From: Clostridiaceae bacterium AF10-41
GTDB taxonomy: Bacteria; Bacillota; Clostridia; Clostridiales; Clostridiaceae
DNA length: 43,021 nucleotides
NCBI GenBank assembly: GCA_027686065.1
Contig: JAQCTH010000030.1
Location: 1-43,021 of the forward strand
Direction of reading: 5' to 3'
This document shows, piece after piece, positions 25,567 to 34,526 of the stretch. A program made the translations under genes and the position numbers. Position 1 is the first letter of the stretch. Every line of letters starts with the position of its first letter. The notes under the pieces were generated by a model. The model was not told the origin of the DNA. It searched no databases and saw only the letters and a program-made list of their open reading frames with translations.

Positions 25567-26679
25567 ATGAAAATAAGAAAGAAATTAATAATATATTTAT
25601 TAATAGCTATATTTATTATAATAACTATTAATATGTTTTTTGCTAAACCAAATAGTGGAATGTTAAAGGGAAATATAGTTATATGGTCAGAAGAGAAGTA
25701 CTATTTATATTTCAATTCTATTGCAAAGGAGTTTGAAGAAAACAACAAAAAGGTTAAAGTGCAAGTTGTTAAAGTAAATGAGGAAAATTATTTAGAAAAG
25801 ATTTTGAATGCAAATTCTAAAGAATTACCTAATATAGTTTATTTAGATTTTATAAAATTAAACCAAATTAAGGATAAGCTGAATTTTAAGGAAGAAAATA
25901 AAGAAATAATTGAAACCTATAGTAAGAATTTTAATGAAAACAGGCTTCAAGAAGTTAGAATAAATAAAGATTATAATGCAGTTCCATTTACATCTAATCC
26001 TATAGGCTTATTTTTGAGAAGTGATGTTTTAAGTAATTATGGACATAAAGTAGAGGATATAAATACCTGGAAAGAATTAATAAGTATAGGGAGAGATATA
26101 TATAACAAAAGTAATGGAGAAATAAATATCTTTTCAAGTAAGGATAAAGATAATATAAATCTTTTAATAACTGCACAATTAGTTGATTTAGAAGGTAAAG
26201 AGTATTCTGAAGCAGAAATTAAAGATACAATAAATGAGGTATATAATAATAACTTTACAAATGATAATAATTATATTTGTAGAATAGATTCTATAGATTT
26301 TTATAAAGACATAAATATGAATGAAATAGATGGAGCTTGGGAGTGTAAGAATCCTCCGAGTTTTAATATTGGTGAAAATAGATTTTATGATTTAGGTGGA
26401 GAAAACTTGGTGGCTTTAAAAGTTGATGATAATAAAGAAGCTATCAAAAGCTTTATTGCTTATTCAGCAACTCATAAAGAGTTATTATCTAAAGAGTTAT
26501 TAAATTACAATTTTGTACCTAGTTCATTATATTCTTTAAGAATAAAATATGATGGTAAAAGTACCAAAACATCAGAGGGTAGTAGCCCCTTCTTAATATT
26601 AAGTAATATAGTTGAAAGGGCTCCTAAAATAAAGAATTATAATAAATTTAATTATATAATATACGATTTATATAATTAG
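25567..26679 (+). CDS. Membrane-anchored extracellular solute-binding protein (family 1), orphan
   Basis: I prefer the ATG at 25567, behind GAGGATG (25553-25559), to the ATG at 25546, which has no site. The 370-residue product has an N-terminal membrane segment (about 5-25) but no lipobox Cys, so it looks anchored by an uncleaved signal. The rest is like sugar- or polyamine-type ABC substrate-binding proteins (GNIVIWSEEKYYLYFNSIAKEFEE; YNAVPFTSNPIGLFLRSDVL; INTWKELISIGRDI). No permease or ATPase genes lie nearby. It ends by overlapping the convergent glycosyltransferase by 4 bases with no terminator hairpin between. Confidence 0.78.
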   Translation: MKIRKKLIIYLLIAIFIIITINMFFAKPNSGMLKGNIVIWSEEKYYLYFNSIAKEFEENNKKVKVQVVKVNEENYLEKILNANSKELPNIVYLDFIKLNQIKDKLNFKEENKEIIETYSKNFNENRLQEVRINKDYNAVPFTSNPIGLFLRSDVLSNYGHKVEDINTWKELISIGRDIYNKSNGEINIFSSKDKDNINLLITAQLVDLEGKEYSEAEIKDTINEVYNNNFTNDNNYICRIDSIDFYKDINMNEIDGAWECKNPPSFNIGENRFYDLGGENLVALKVDDNKEAIKSFIAYSATHKELLSKELLNYNFVPSSLYSLRIKYDGKSTKTSEGSSPFLILSNIVERAPKIKNYNKFNYIIYDLYN

Positions 26680-27797
26680 AGTTGATATATTTTCTCATAA
26701 GCAGACAGGGTTTTTATTGCTGTTTCTCTCCAAGAAAATTTAAGACTTCTTTCATAGCCTTTTTTTGATAAAGTTTCTTTTAAACTATTATTATTCAATA
26801 AGTTTACTAAGGATTCTTCTAGTTCTTCCCTCATAGAAGGATCTATTAATATACAAGCATCTCCAGTGACTTCAGGAATAGAAGTGATATTTGATGTTAT
26901 AACTGGAGTCATGCAACTCATAGCCTCTAAAGGGGGAAGCCCAAAACCTTCATAGAAAGAAGGATATACAAAAGCTTCAGCTCCGTTATATAAGACAGGA
27001 AGAAGAGAGTCTTCTATAAATCCAGTAAAAATTATATTATTCTTATTAGGTAAATTTTCTACCATTTGAGCAAGTTTCTTACCTTCATCTTTAAGGGATC
27101 CAGCTAAAAGTAATGTATGAGGCTCTTTCAGGTCTTTAAAAATTTTATCAAAAGCCAAAATAAGTTCTTTAGCGTTTTTACGTACACTAAATCCACCTAT
27201 GTAGAGTATATAGGGAGTAGTTATATTAAACCTTTCTTTAATATAACCTTTGCAATAGTTTTTATCTAAAGGTTTAAAATTTGAATTAGCAGCTAAAGGT
27301 GTAACAAAAACTTTTTCTTCAGGTATATGATTAAAAAATTTTAAAATATCCCTCTTAGAATATTCAGAAACGGTAAGTATCCCTTTAGCGTTATCTATTA
27401 TAGAAGGCATATTTTTTAAAAATCTTTCAAGATATCCTCTCCCAGTGGTATCTGGTAAAATATATGGAATTAAATCGTGTATAGTTACTATACAGTTATT
27501 TTTATAGTTATCACAAAGACCCATTCCGTTTTGTGGAATATGATGGATATCAATACTATTATTATTTATAAAATTAGGAAAATAATAATTCTCATAAAAT
27601 CCACCATGCTTTCTAGAGGTGAAAATTATCTTGCTATTGTGTTTTTTAAACCGTTCATAATCAGTTCCTGTCCAAAATAATGAATATTCATTTTGCTTAT
27701 CTATATTAAGAAGTTCAATAACAAGGTTTTCAGTATAAGTACCAATACCAGTACCATTATATAAGTTTATACCTCTTGCATCTATAGATATTTTCAT
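26676..27797 (-). CDS. GT4-family glycosyltransferase, spore coat (CotSA-like)
   Basis: The ATG follows AGGAGG. The 373-residue GT-B protein has an N-terminal acceptor domain (MKISIDARGINLYNGTGIGTYT) and a C-terminal nucleotide-sugar domain. The retaining-enzyme motif is PSFYEGFGLPPLEAM (E-x7-E). YIGGFSVRKN marks the start of the donor domain. In Bacillus, cotSA encodes such an enzyme beside the kinase-like cotS. Here it is divergent from a cotS-family gene, so a role in decorating the spore surface is a good inference. The donor sugar and acceptor are unknown. A paralogue lies at 30828-31946. Confidence 0.88.
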   Translation of the reverse strand: MKISIDARGINLYNGTGIGTYTENLVIELLNIDKQNEYSLFWTGTDYERFKKHNSKIIFTSRKHGGFYENYYFPNFINNNSIDIHHIPQNGMGLCDNYKNNCIVTIHDLIPYILPDTTGRGYLERFLKNMPSIIDNAKGILTVSEYSKRDILKFFNHIPEEKVFVTPLAANSNFKPLDKNYCKGYIKERFNITTPYILYIGGFSVRKNAKELILAFDKIFKDLKEPHTLLLAGSLKDEGKKLAQMVENLPNKNNIIFTGFIEDSLLPVLYNGAEAFVYPSFYEGFGLPPLEAMSCMTPVITSNITSIPEVTGDACILIDPSMREELEESLVNLLNNNSLKETLSKKGYERSLKFSWRETAIKTLSAYEKIYQL

Positions 27798-27906
27798 ATT
27801 AATCCTCCTAAACTTATCCTATATATTATAAATATTAGGATTTTTTATTTATATAACAAAATATTATTAATAATTTAATTCTGTGATAATAAACACAATA
27901 AAATAT

Positions 27907-27932
27907 ACATTTTCATATAATGACATAGAATA
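27907..27932 (+). promoter_or_regulatory. Possible sigma-K promoter of the first cotS gene
   Basis: AC (27907-27908), 15 bases, then CATAGAATA (27924-27932), fitting the sigma-K pattern AC-N16-CATANNNTA. It lies 18 bases before the ATG. The leader would be very short, and the motif is weakly specific in AT-rich DNA. Confidence 0.3.
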
Positions 27933-27950
27933 AGTCTTAAGGAGAATTCT

Positions 27951-28943
27951 ATGGATATTTCATATATAAAGAAAGAAATTGAATCTAAGTATTCCTTAAA
28001 TATATTAAGTATAGAAAAGGTTAAAAATAGCTATAAGATTAGAACTGATGATGAGGATTATGGTATTAAAGTTATTAAATATCAATTTCCTCATTTTTAT
28101 TTTATATTTTCAGCCATTAATCATCTGCAAAAACAGGGATTTAATAAGATACCAACAATTATAGAGACTAAAGATAATTGTGGGTATATAAAGCTTGGAA
28201 ATTGCTATGCATATTTAAATAAATGGATAGATTGTAGAAATTGTAATTATAAAAGCTTATATGAACTGGAGTTAGCAGCAACTAAATTAGGCGAACTTCA
28301 TAAATGTAGCGAGGGTTTTACACTTAGTAGAAATATGAAACCAAGAATAGCTTGGTATTCTTGGATAAAGGTTTTTGAAACAAGATGTGAAGAAATATTA
28401 GATTTTAAAAAAAGAATTTACCAAAAAGCATATAAATCTAAATTTGATGAAATATATCTAGAGGTTATGGAAGATGAACTACAAAGAGGAAGAAAATCAA
28501 TAGAGGAATTAAAATTAAATAAATATATAGAAATTATGGATAGAGAAGTTATGAAAAGAGGGTTTTGTCACCATGATTATGCTAATCACAATGTATTAAT
28601 AGATAAAAGCGGAGAGTTAAATATAATAGATTTTGATTATTGCATATTAGATTCTCATATACATGATTTATCATCACTACTAATTAGAAGTATGAAAGAT
28701 GGAAATTGGAGCAATGCCAAAGCTACCTTAGTACTAGATAGTTATTCTAAAGCTCATTCAATATATGATGATGAACTAGAACTTATAAAAGGGTTTATTA
28801 GGTTTCCACAGGGATTTTGGCAAATTGGACTTCAATACTATTGGGAGCAGCAGCCTTGGGGAGAAGAATTTTTAGTTAATAAGCTCAATAAATATCTAAG
28901 GGATAGGAATAATAGAGAAAAGTTTGTTGATAGCTTTTTTTAA
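27951..28943 (+). CDS. cotS: CotS-family spore coat protein (kinase-like fold), copy 1
   Basis: The ATG follows AAGGAG. The 330-residue protein has the aminoglycoside-phosphotransferase/choline-kinase-like fold of CotS. The catalytic loop is CHHDYANHN and the metal loop is IIDFDY, both with the residues needed for phosphotransfer. CotS proteins sit in the inner spore coat of Bacillus. Whether they phosphorylate anything is not established. It starts a three-gene run (cotS, unknown, cotS) and faces away from the glycosyltransferase at 26676-27797. Confidence 0.9.
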   Translation: MDISYIKKEIESKYSLNILSIEKVKNSYKIRTDDEDYGIKVIKYQFPHFYFIFSAINHLQKQGFNKIPTIIETKDNCGYIKLGNCYAYLNKWIDCRNCNYKSLYELELAATKLGELHKCSEGFTLSRNMKPRIAWYSWIKVFETRCEEILDFKKRIYQKAYKSKFDEIYLEVMEDELQRGRKSIEELKLNKYIEIMDREVMKRGFCHHDYANHNVLIDKSGELNIIDFDYCILDSHIHDLSSLLIRSMKDGNWSNAKATLVLDSYSKAHSIYDDELELIKGFIRFPQGFWQIGLQYYWEQQPWGEEFLVNKLNKYLRDRNNREKFVDSFF

Positions 28944-28956
28944 TAGAGGTGATAAT

Positions 28957-29709
28957 ATGGGAAAGTTTGAATTAAAATCATATTTAGAAGAAAGAGAGAT
29001 TTATATACTAAATGAAAAAGTAAGCAAAACAATAGATAAGAATTGGGAAAGTATATTTACTCAAATTGAAAATATAGTTCTATTTCAAAGTAAAGTTAGT
29101 TCTTATAAAGAAAACTTACTACCTAGAATTGGAGGATCTATTGGGAGAGAGATCAATAACTATAATTCTCAAATAATCTTACTAGGGAGGTATCTTAAAG
29201 AAATAGAAAATAAAAGCAACTTAAGTTTAATTGATTTTTATTTAATAAAGAATGGTGAATATCTATTAAATAAAGGTAAAAAAGCTTTAAATAATTTATA
29301 TTCAAGTAATTATAGAAGTTTAATTGAGAGAAGCATGAAAAACTATGAGATTTGTTTAGGTAGAGTTGATGAAAATAATTTAATTGTATCTAGAGATAAT
29401 AAAATTTTTATAGGAACAATAAAATATCTAACATATAACATTAAGGAACATGATATATATTCATATATAAAGAAAATAAAAAGAAAAGATACAAATATAG
29501 ATATAGAAGAGATAATAAATTTTTATGTTGCTAAATCAAATTTGGAAGAGGATAGTAAGGAATATTTAAAGTCACTAAGTGCGTATCCAAATGAAGAATT
29601 TAAGGTTATGGAGAGATATATATTAGGAAAATTAAATTTAAAAGAAGAGGAAATTATAGAAAATCTATATAAGGCAAGAAAAATGGATAGTGGATGTTTA
29701 ATAATTTAG
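28957..29709 (+). CDS. Unknown helical protein between two cotS genes
   Basis: The start is the ATG at 28957 behind AGAGGTGA, not the in-frame TTG-region start at 28924 inside cotS. The 250-residue protein is charged and mostly helical (ELKSYLEEREIYILNEKVSKTIDKNW; LERYILGKL-like stretches), with no signal peptide, membrane segment or catalytic motif that I recognise. It is tightly packed between two cotS genes (13 and 15 bases apart), so it is surely part of the same transcript and probably a spore coat or coat-assembly protein. That function is inferred only from position. Confidence 0.8.
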   Translation: MGKFELKSYLEEREIYILNEKVSKTIDKNWESIFTQIENIVLFQSKVSSYKENLLPRIGGSIGREINNYNSQIILLGRYLKEIENKSNLSLIDFYLIKNGEYLLNKGKKALNNLYSSNYRSLIERSMKNYEICLGRVDENNLIVSRDNKIFIGTIKYLTYNIKEHDIYSYIKKIKRKDTNIDIEEIINFYVAKSNLEEDSKEYLKSLSAYPNEEFKVMERYILGKLNLKEEEIIENLYKARKMDSGCLII

Positions 29710-29724
29710 TGGGGGAGTTCAAAG

Positions 29725-30771
29725 ATGAATAAATTCAGATACATTGATAGAGATATATTGTGCAAGTATGACTTAAGTGAAGAGTTTTTTACAAAGTTGT
29801 CTCTAGAAATTGAAGATATAATACCATTGCGAAAAGTTTTTGTTTTATTAACAAATGAAGGGAAGAAAATATTAAAGCTTACAGATTCAAGTGAAGAAAG
29901 AATATCATTTATAAATGAAGCTTTAAATTATATATGCAAAGAATATAATGATGTTCTTAGTTATTATGTAAATAAAGATGGTAAAGTAGTTCATCGTTTT
30001 AGGGGAAATACCTATGTATTGCTAGATATGATAGAAGGAAGAGAAGTAACATTTACTAATCCTATAGAAATTGAGATATGTGCTAAAAGTATAGCTAATA
30101 TGCATAAAGCATCAAAGGGTATATTTAATAAGCTTAATGGAGATATAGTAAAAGGAAACCTAGGTGAATACTTACCGTATCAATTTAATAAGGCTAAAGA
30201 AGATTTAGATAATATTAAAGAATATGTAAAAAGATTCAGGCATAAAGATGAATTTGACAAAATATTCTTAGAGAATGTGGATAATAATATATATCAAATA
30301 CAAAAGTCTATAGAACTTTTAGCTATGTGTGAATATAATTCAATGCTTGAAGATTTCGATAAAAGGGTTTTATGTCATAATGATTTGGCACATCATAATT
30401 TTATTATTGATGGAGATAAAGTGAAAATAATAGATTTTGATTACTGTAAAATAGATACTAGAGCTGTAGATGTGGCTAACTATGCTATAAGAGTAATAAA
30501 GAATAGCTATTATGATATTAGTAAATTTAAGTTAGTATTAGATTCTTATAATTCAATAGAAAAATTAAGTAAACAAGAAATAAAATTTATATATTCAATA
30601 ATAAGTTTTCCAAGAGATTTTGTTACAATAACGAGAGATTATTATTATAAACAAAAGAAATGGGATTACGAAGTATTTCTAAATAGGTTAAATGATAAAA
30701 TAAGCAATGAGAATTACAGAAAAGATCTTATAGAGAATTTTATAGTAGAAATGAATGAATATTTCTACTAA
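29725..30771 (+). CDS. CotS-family spore coat protein (kinase-like fold), copy 2
   Basis: The ATG follows GTGGGGGAG. The 348-residue protein belongs to the same family as copies 1 and 3. Its catalytic loop is CHNDLAHHN and metal loop IIDFDY, both intact. The N-terminal lobe (FVLLTNEGKKILKL) is divergent from copy 1, so this is an old duplication. It is the last gene of the cotS-unknown-cotS run and is followed by a terminator shared with the convergent glycosyltransferase. Confidence 0.88.
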   Translation: MNKFRYIDRDILCKYDLSEEFFTKLSLEIEDIIPLRKVFVLLTNEGKKILKLTDSSEERISFINEALNYICKEYNDVLSYYVNKDGKVVHRFRGNTYVLLDMIEGREVTFTNPIEIEICAKSIANMHKASKGIFNKLNGDIVKGNLGEYLPYQFNKAKEDLDNIKEYVKRFRHKDEFDKIFLENVDNNIYQIQKSIELLAMCEYNSMLEDFDKRVLCHNDLAHHNFIIDGDKVKIIDFDYCKIDTRAVDVANYAIRVIKNSYYDISKFKLVLDSYNSIEKLSKQEIKFIYSIISFPRDFVTITRDYYYKQKKWDYEVFLNRLNDKISNENYRKDLIENFIVEMNEYFY

Positions 30772-30774
30772 ATA

Positions 30775-30824
30775 AATAAAAGGGCATCTATTTATTTAAT
30801 AATGATGTCCTTTTATTTTTTTTT
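30775..30824. terminator. Bidirectional terminator between cotS copy 2 and the second glycosyltransferase
   Basis: AATAAAAGGGCATC (30775-30788) pairs with GATGTCCTTTTATT (30804-30817) with one G-U pair. A run of T residues follows on the plus strand and A/T-rich sequence on the other side. Confidence 0.85.
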
Positions 30825-30827
30825 ATA

Positions 30828-31946
30828 TTAATTTTGTATAATTTTCTCATAAGCCGTTAAAGTTGATTTAGCAGTTATATTCCATGAATAATTAGAACTG
30901 TTTATTATTCCTTGATTAATCATATTTAACCTAAGAGAATTGTCATTTAAAACTCTATCTATAGCACAGGTTAATTCATCTATACTATAAGGATTAATTA
31001 ATAAAGCAGAATCATAACAGATTTCAGGGAGAGATGTAACATTAGAAGTTATTACAGGAGTACCACATGCCATTGCCTCTAATGGGGGTAAACCAAATCC
31101 TTCATAAAATGATGGATACGCTAATAATTCACATGCATTATAAAAAATAGGTAATTTTTCAAGAGGAATAAAATCTGTGAAAATAACATCATTTTCAATA
31201 TTAAGATCTACAGTACGTTTTTTATAAATATCATATGAAATACCTTTTTTTCCTGTTATAACTAGCTTAAGATTTTTCTTTGCATTTTTAGGAAGACGAG
31301 AAAAAGACTCTATTAAGCCTACTATATTTTTTCTAGGGCTAAAGCCACCTACATATAATATAAAGTCCTCTTTTATACTATATTCGTCTTCAATAATTTT
31401 TTTGCATTGACTCTTATTCAAAGGTCTATATATATCCTCAGCAGCAAGATGAGTAACAAAAATTTTATCCTTAGGAAAATTAAATTCTTTTGATATATCT
31501 TGCTTTGAAAATTCAGAAACTGTTAAAATACCATCACAACTATTTATTATTTTAGGAAGTTCGTTGTTAAATATATATAAATAACGATCACTAACGGTTT
31601 CTGGCATTCTCAATGGGATTATATCATGCAAAGTAATGGTTTTATGACAATTTATACTGGTGGAAAGACCGACGCCATTCTGAGGGACATGATAGATATC
31701 TATATTAGTATCATCTAAAATATTAGGAATTCTAACTTCATCCCAAAAACTAGAATTCGAAGAGGCCTTAACTGATTCAACATTAAAATTGCCACTTAAA
31801 TCTAGAGCTGAGTTTTCAGGTAGAAAAACTAAGTAGTCATTAAGTTTATCAACTTTGTTTATACTATTTATGAGTTGATAAGTATATGTGCCAATTCCAG
31901 TTCCCCTATACCATTTTGCAGCTCTGCCATCTATGCCTATCTTCAT
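30828..31946 (-). CDS. GT4-family glycosyltransferase, spore coat (CotSA-like), paralogue
   Basis: The ATG follows AAAGGA. The 372-residue protein has the same architecture as the 26676-27797 enzyme: MKIGIDGRAAKWYRGTGIGTYT at the N terminus, YVGGFSPRKN at the domain junction and PSFYEGFGLPPLEAM (E-x7-E). The two are clear paralogues, and they share the invariant GTGIGTYT and GVGL/GMGL blocks. It is divergent from cotS copy 3, which repeats the glycosyltransferase/CotS arrangement seen upstream. It likely adds sugars to a spore surface component. Confidence 0.88.
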   Translation of the reverse strand: MKIGIDGRAAKWYRGTGIGTYTYQLINSINKVDKLNDYLVFLPENSALDLSGNFNVESVKASSNSSFWDEVRIPNILDDTNIDIYHVPQNGVGLSTSINCHKTITLHDIIPLRMPETVSDRYLYIFNNELPKIINSCDGILTVSEFSKQDISKEFNFPKDKIFVTHLAAEDIYRPLNKSQCKKIIEDEYSIKEDFILYVGGFSPRKNIVGLIESFSRLPKNAKKNLKLVITGKKGISYDIYKKRTVDLNIENDVIFTDFIPLEKLPIFYNACELLAYPSFYEGFGLPPLEAMACGTPVITSNVTSLPEICYDSALLINPYSIDELTCAIDRVLNDNSLRLNMINQGIINSSNYSWNITAKSTLTAYEKIIQN

Positions 31947-32051
31947 GATTTAATCCTTTCATATTGTTTTTAATTTATTATATTAAAGATAGGAATAAAA
32001 TGTTAATAAAAGAATACATATAGTCATATAAATATAAAGGAGGTGAGAGTT

Positions 32052-33053
32052 ATGATGAGAGAATTTGAAATAGAAAGACAATTTAACGTTAAAATCGAAG
32101 TTTTAAAAGCAAATAAAGGAGTGTATTATTTAAAAACTAATAAGGGAGAAAGATGTTTAAAGAAGATAAATTATGGCCCTCAAAAGCTATTATTTGTTTA
32201 TGGAGCCAAGGAACATCTGATAAACAATGGTTTTAAAGGTGTAGATAAGTATTTTTTAAACATAGATGGGGAGCCATACGCCCTAGTTAATGAAGATCTT
32301 TATACATTATCAGAATGGATAGAGGGAAGAGAATGTGATTTTCATAATATAGAAGAGGTGAAATTAGCAGCAAGAACTCTTGCTAGATTGCATGAAGCAT
32401 CAAAAGGATATGACCCTCCAGAAAATTCTAAATTAAAAAGTGATTTAGGCAGATGGACTCACCTTATGAATAAAAGAATAAAATCCTTTGATAAAATGAG
32501 AGATATGGTAAGAAAAAAAAATAATAAAAATAATTTTGATTTACTATATTTAAAATCAATGGAGTTTTATAAAGAAATAGGTAAGAAAGCTTTAAAAACT
32601 TTAGAAGAATCAGAGTATATGAAATTATGTGAGATAGCAGAAAATGAAAAAAGTTTTTGCCATCATGATTTTACCTATCACAATATAATTTTAGATGAAA
32701 ACAATAATTGCAATGTAATTGATTTTGATTATTGTAAAAGAGAAGTAAGAACATTTGATATATCTAATTTTATGATAAAGGTTTTAAAGAGAGTAGACTG
32801 GGACATAAATTTTGCTAAAGCAATAATAGAGTCATACAATGAGGTTTCACCATTTTTAGATAGTGAATATAAAGTTCTATATGCATACCTACAATTTCCA
32901 CAGAGGTATTGGAGACTTGCTAATAGATATTATTATAATGAAGTTAACTGGGGACAAAATACTTTTGGAAACAAAATTGAATCAATAATAAATGAGCAAG
33001 AATCTATGTTAGAGTTTTTAGGAGAATTTAAAAATCTATATAATTTAGAATGA
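32052..33053 (+). CDS. CotS-family spore coat protein (kinase-like fold), copy 3
   Basis: The start is the ATG at 32052 (or 32055) behind GGAGG at 32039-32043. The in-frame GTG at 32043 overlaps that site. The 333-residue protein has catalytic loop CHHDFTYHN and metal loop VIDFDY, intact as in the other two copies. It also has LSEWIEGRECDF, matching LNKWIDCRNCNY of copy 1. It is closed by a strong terminator and followed by yabG. Confidence 0.9.
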   Translation: MMREFEIERQFNVKIEVLKANKGVYYLKTNKGERCLKKINYGPQKLLFVYGAKEHLINNGFKGVDKYFLNIDGEPYALVNEDLYTLSEWIEGRECDFHNIEEVKLAARTLARLHEASKGYDPPENSKLKSDLGRWTHLMNKRIKSFDKMRDMVRKKNNKNNFDLLYLKSMEFYKEIGKKALKTLEESEYMKLCEIAENEKSFCHHDFTYHNIILDENNNCNVIDFDYCKREVRTFDISNFMIKVLKRVDWDINFAKAIIESYNEVSPFLDSEYKVLYAYLQFPQRYWRLANRYYYNEVNWGQNTFGNKIESIINEQESMLEFLGEFKNLYNLE

Positions 33054-33079
33054 AAAAAGTGCTATGAGCACTTTTTTTA
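33053..33079 (+). terminator. Intrinsic terminator of cotS copy 3
   Basis: AAAAAAGTGCT (33053-33063 region) pairs with AGCACTTTTTT (33067-33077) around a three-base loop, ending in a T run. The remaining gap to yabG (33080-33281) has a good GGAGG at 33185-33189 with no convincing ORF behind it. Confidence 0.85.
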
Positions 33080-33225
33080 TTCTTTAGATCGGTTATAAAA
33101 AGTTTATCATATGGATAACTATTTATAATTTCTTCCTTAAGCTGGCAAAATATCATATATAAGTTTACGATGACTTGGAGTGAAAGGAGGGGATAAGAAA
33201 ATTTACATATGAACTTTTTTTATGT

Positions 33226-33253
33226 ACAAATGCTTAAAATTCGACATAAGATA
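33226..33253 (+). promoter_or_regulatory. Probable sigma-K promoter of yabG
   Basis: AC (33226-33227), 17 bases, then CATAAGATA (33245-33253), close to the sigma-K consensus. It lies 28 bases before the yabG ATG. In Bacillus subtilis yabG is a sigma-K gene, which fits. Confidence 0.45.
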
Positions 33254-33281
33254 ATATAAAATAATTAACTAAGAGGGAAAA

Positions 33282-34172
33282 ATGGAAATAGGTGATTTAG
33301 TAGTTAGGAAATCATATGATAAAGATATTACCTTTAGAATAATAGATATTAAAGACGATGAAAATGGAAATCCTATTTATGTGCTAAAAGGAATTAGTAT
33401 TAGAATAATAGCAGATTCTCAAAAAGAGGATTTAGAAGAAGTTGACGGTGAATATGTAGGAACAAAAGAAAAGATATTAAATACAAGAGTTGATGAGGCA
33501 ATAAAGAAGGCTGTATCTATGAGAGGGGATATTGAAGCTCTTAGTAAATTGAGTAGTTTATCAAGGGGGAGTAAATCCTCTAAAGCACAACAAAATAAAG
33601 AATTGATGTTTGGAAGGCCAGGAAAAATATTGCATATAGATGGTGATAAAGAATATTTAGAGATGTGCCTTAAGGTGTATAAACAGTTGTCTTTAGAGGC
33701 AGTAGGAAGAGCTGTAGCAGAAAAAAATCAACCAGAAGTTATAGTTGATTTAGTTAAAGAAATAAAGCCTGATATAGTAGTTTTAACTGGACACGATAGT
33801 GTTCTAAGAATAACAGACGATTTTTTAAACCTAGATAATTATAGAAATTCCAAATATTATATAGATGCAGTTAAAGCTTTAAGAAATTATAATTCAAGTT
33901 ATGATGAGTTAGTTATCTTTGCAGGAGCCTGCCAAAGCTGTTACGAATGTATGTTAGATGCAGGAGCTAATTTTGCGAGTTCTCCTAATAGAGTATTAAT
34001 TCACTGTTTAGATCCTGTATTTGTATGTGAAAAGATAGCTTATACAAGAATTGATAAGGTTGTATCTATAACAGAAGTTATAGATAATACAATAACAGGA
34101 ACAAAAGGAATAGGTGGTTTACAAACAAGAGGAAAATATAGAGAAGGATATCCAAGATCACCATATATATAA
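33282..34172 (+). CDS. yabG: YabG, sporulation-specific protease
   Basis: The ATG follows AGAGGGA. The 296-residue protein is a full-length YabG (peptidase U57): MEIGDLVVRKSYDKDITFRI at the start, GKILHIDGDKEYLEMCL in the middle, then IVVLTGHDSV and IFAGACQSCYECMLDAGANFASSP. YabG cleaves spore coat and cortex proteins during late sporulation. In C. difficile it also processes pre-proteins needed for germination signalling. Its place between coat genes and sipL matches other clostridia. Confidence 0.95.
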   Translation: MEIGDLVVRKSYDKDITFRIIDIKDDENGNPIYVLKGISIRIIADSQKEDLEEVDGEYVGTKEKILNTRVDEAIKKAVSMRGDIEALSKLSSLSRGSKSSKAQQNKELMFGRPGKILHIDGDKEYLEMCLKVYKQLSLEAVGRAVAEKNQPEVIVDLVKEIKPDIVVLTGHDSVLRITDDFLNLDNYRNSKYYIDAVKALRNYNSSYDELVIFAGACQSCYECMLDAGANFASSPNRVLIHCLDPVFVCEKIAYTRIDKVVSITEVIDNTITGTKGIGGLQTRGKYREGYPRSPYI

Positions 34173-34191
34173 ATTGGGAATTAAGATTTTT

Positions 34192-34356
34192 AGTTCACAG
34201 TTAATAAGGGACAGGCCATAGTTATGGAAATAATTCAGCTCTACTGAATTAAGAAATTGTTATATCAAAAATAAAGGAGTTAAAATAACTTAAAATTCAG
34301 AAACTACGAAGTAGTTTCATCATAAACTGGCAATTGTCAATTGTGTGCTGTGAACT
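34192..34356. repeat. Hairpin-rich, repeat-like element with short terminal inverted repeats
   Basis: This accounts for most of the 34173-34578 gap. Termini AGTTCACAG (34192-34200) and CTGTGAACT (34348-34356) are exact complements. Between them lie small perfect hairpins: CCAT/ATGG (34216-34227), AATTCAG/CTGAATT (34232-34250), AGTTA/TAACT (34278-34290), GAAACTAC/GTAGTTTC (34300-34318), and the palindromic CAATTGTCAATTG (34331-34343). No ORF is present. It may be a miniature mobile or insertion-sequence-derived repeat, or a structured RNA. Confidence 0.5.
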
Positions 34357-34486
34357 GAATAAATTTCTTTGCAAAATTCTACAAATGTTACTAATTTATT
34401 AAATATATAAACAAAATGTATAAAAAAACAATATATAGGCATAATAATAAATGTATATTATATCGTTAAAAAGGTAAAAGTTTACA

Positions 34487-34515
34487 TTGACATCTGATAT
34501 TAAAGGTGATAAAAT
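34487..34515 (+). promoter_or_regulatory. Upstream sigma-A promoter of veg
   Basis: TTGACA (34487-34492), 17-base spacer, TAAAAT (34510-34515). This matches the consensus except for one -10 base. Confidence 0.65.
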
Positions 34516-34526
34516 ATAAATTTTAC

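Noticed and set aside
33183..33260. GGAGG followed by a 16-codon ORF (starting MNFFYVQM) before yabG
   Set aside because: The spacing from GGAGG to the ATG is about 20 bases, too long for initiation, and the stretch overlaps the likely sigma-K promoter of yabG.
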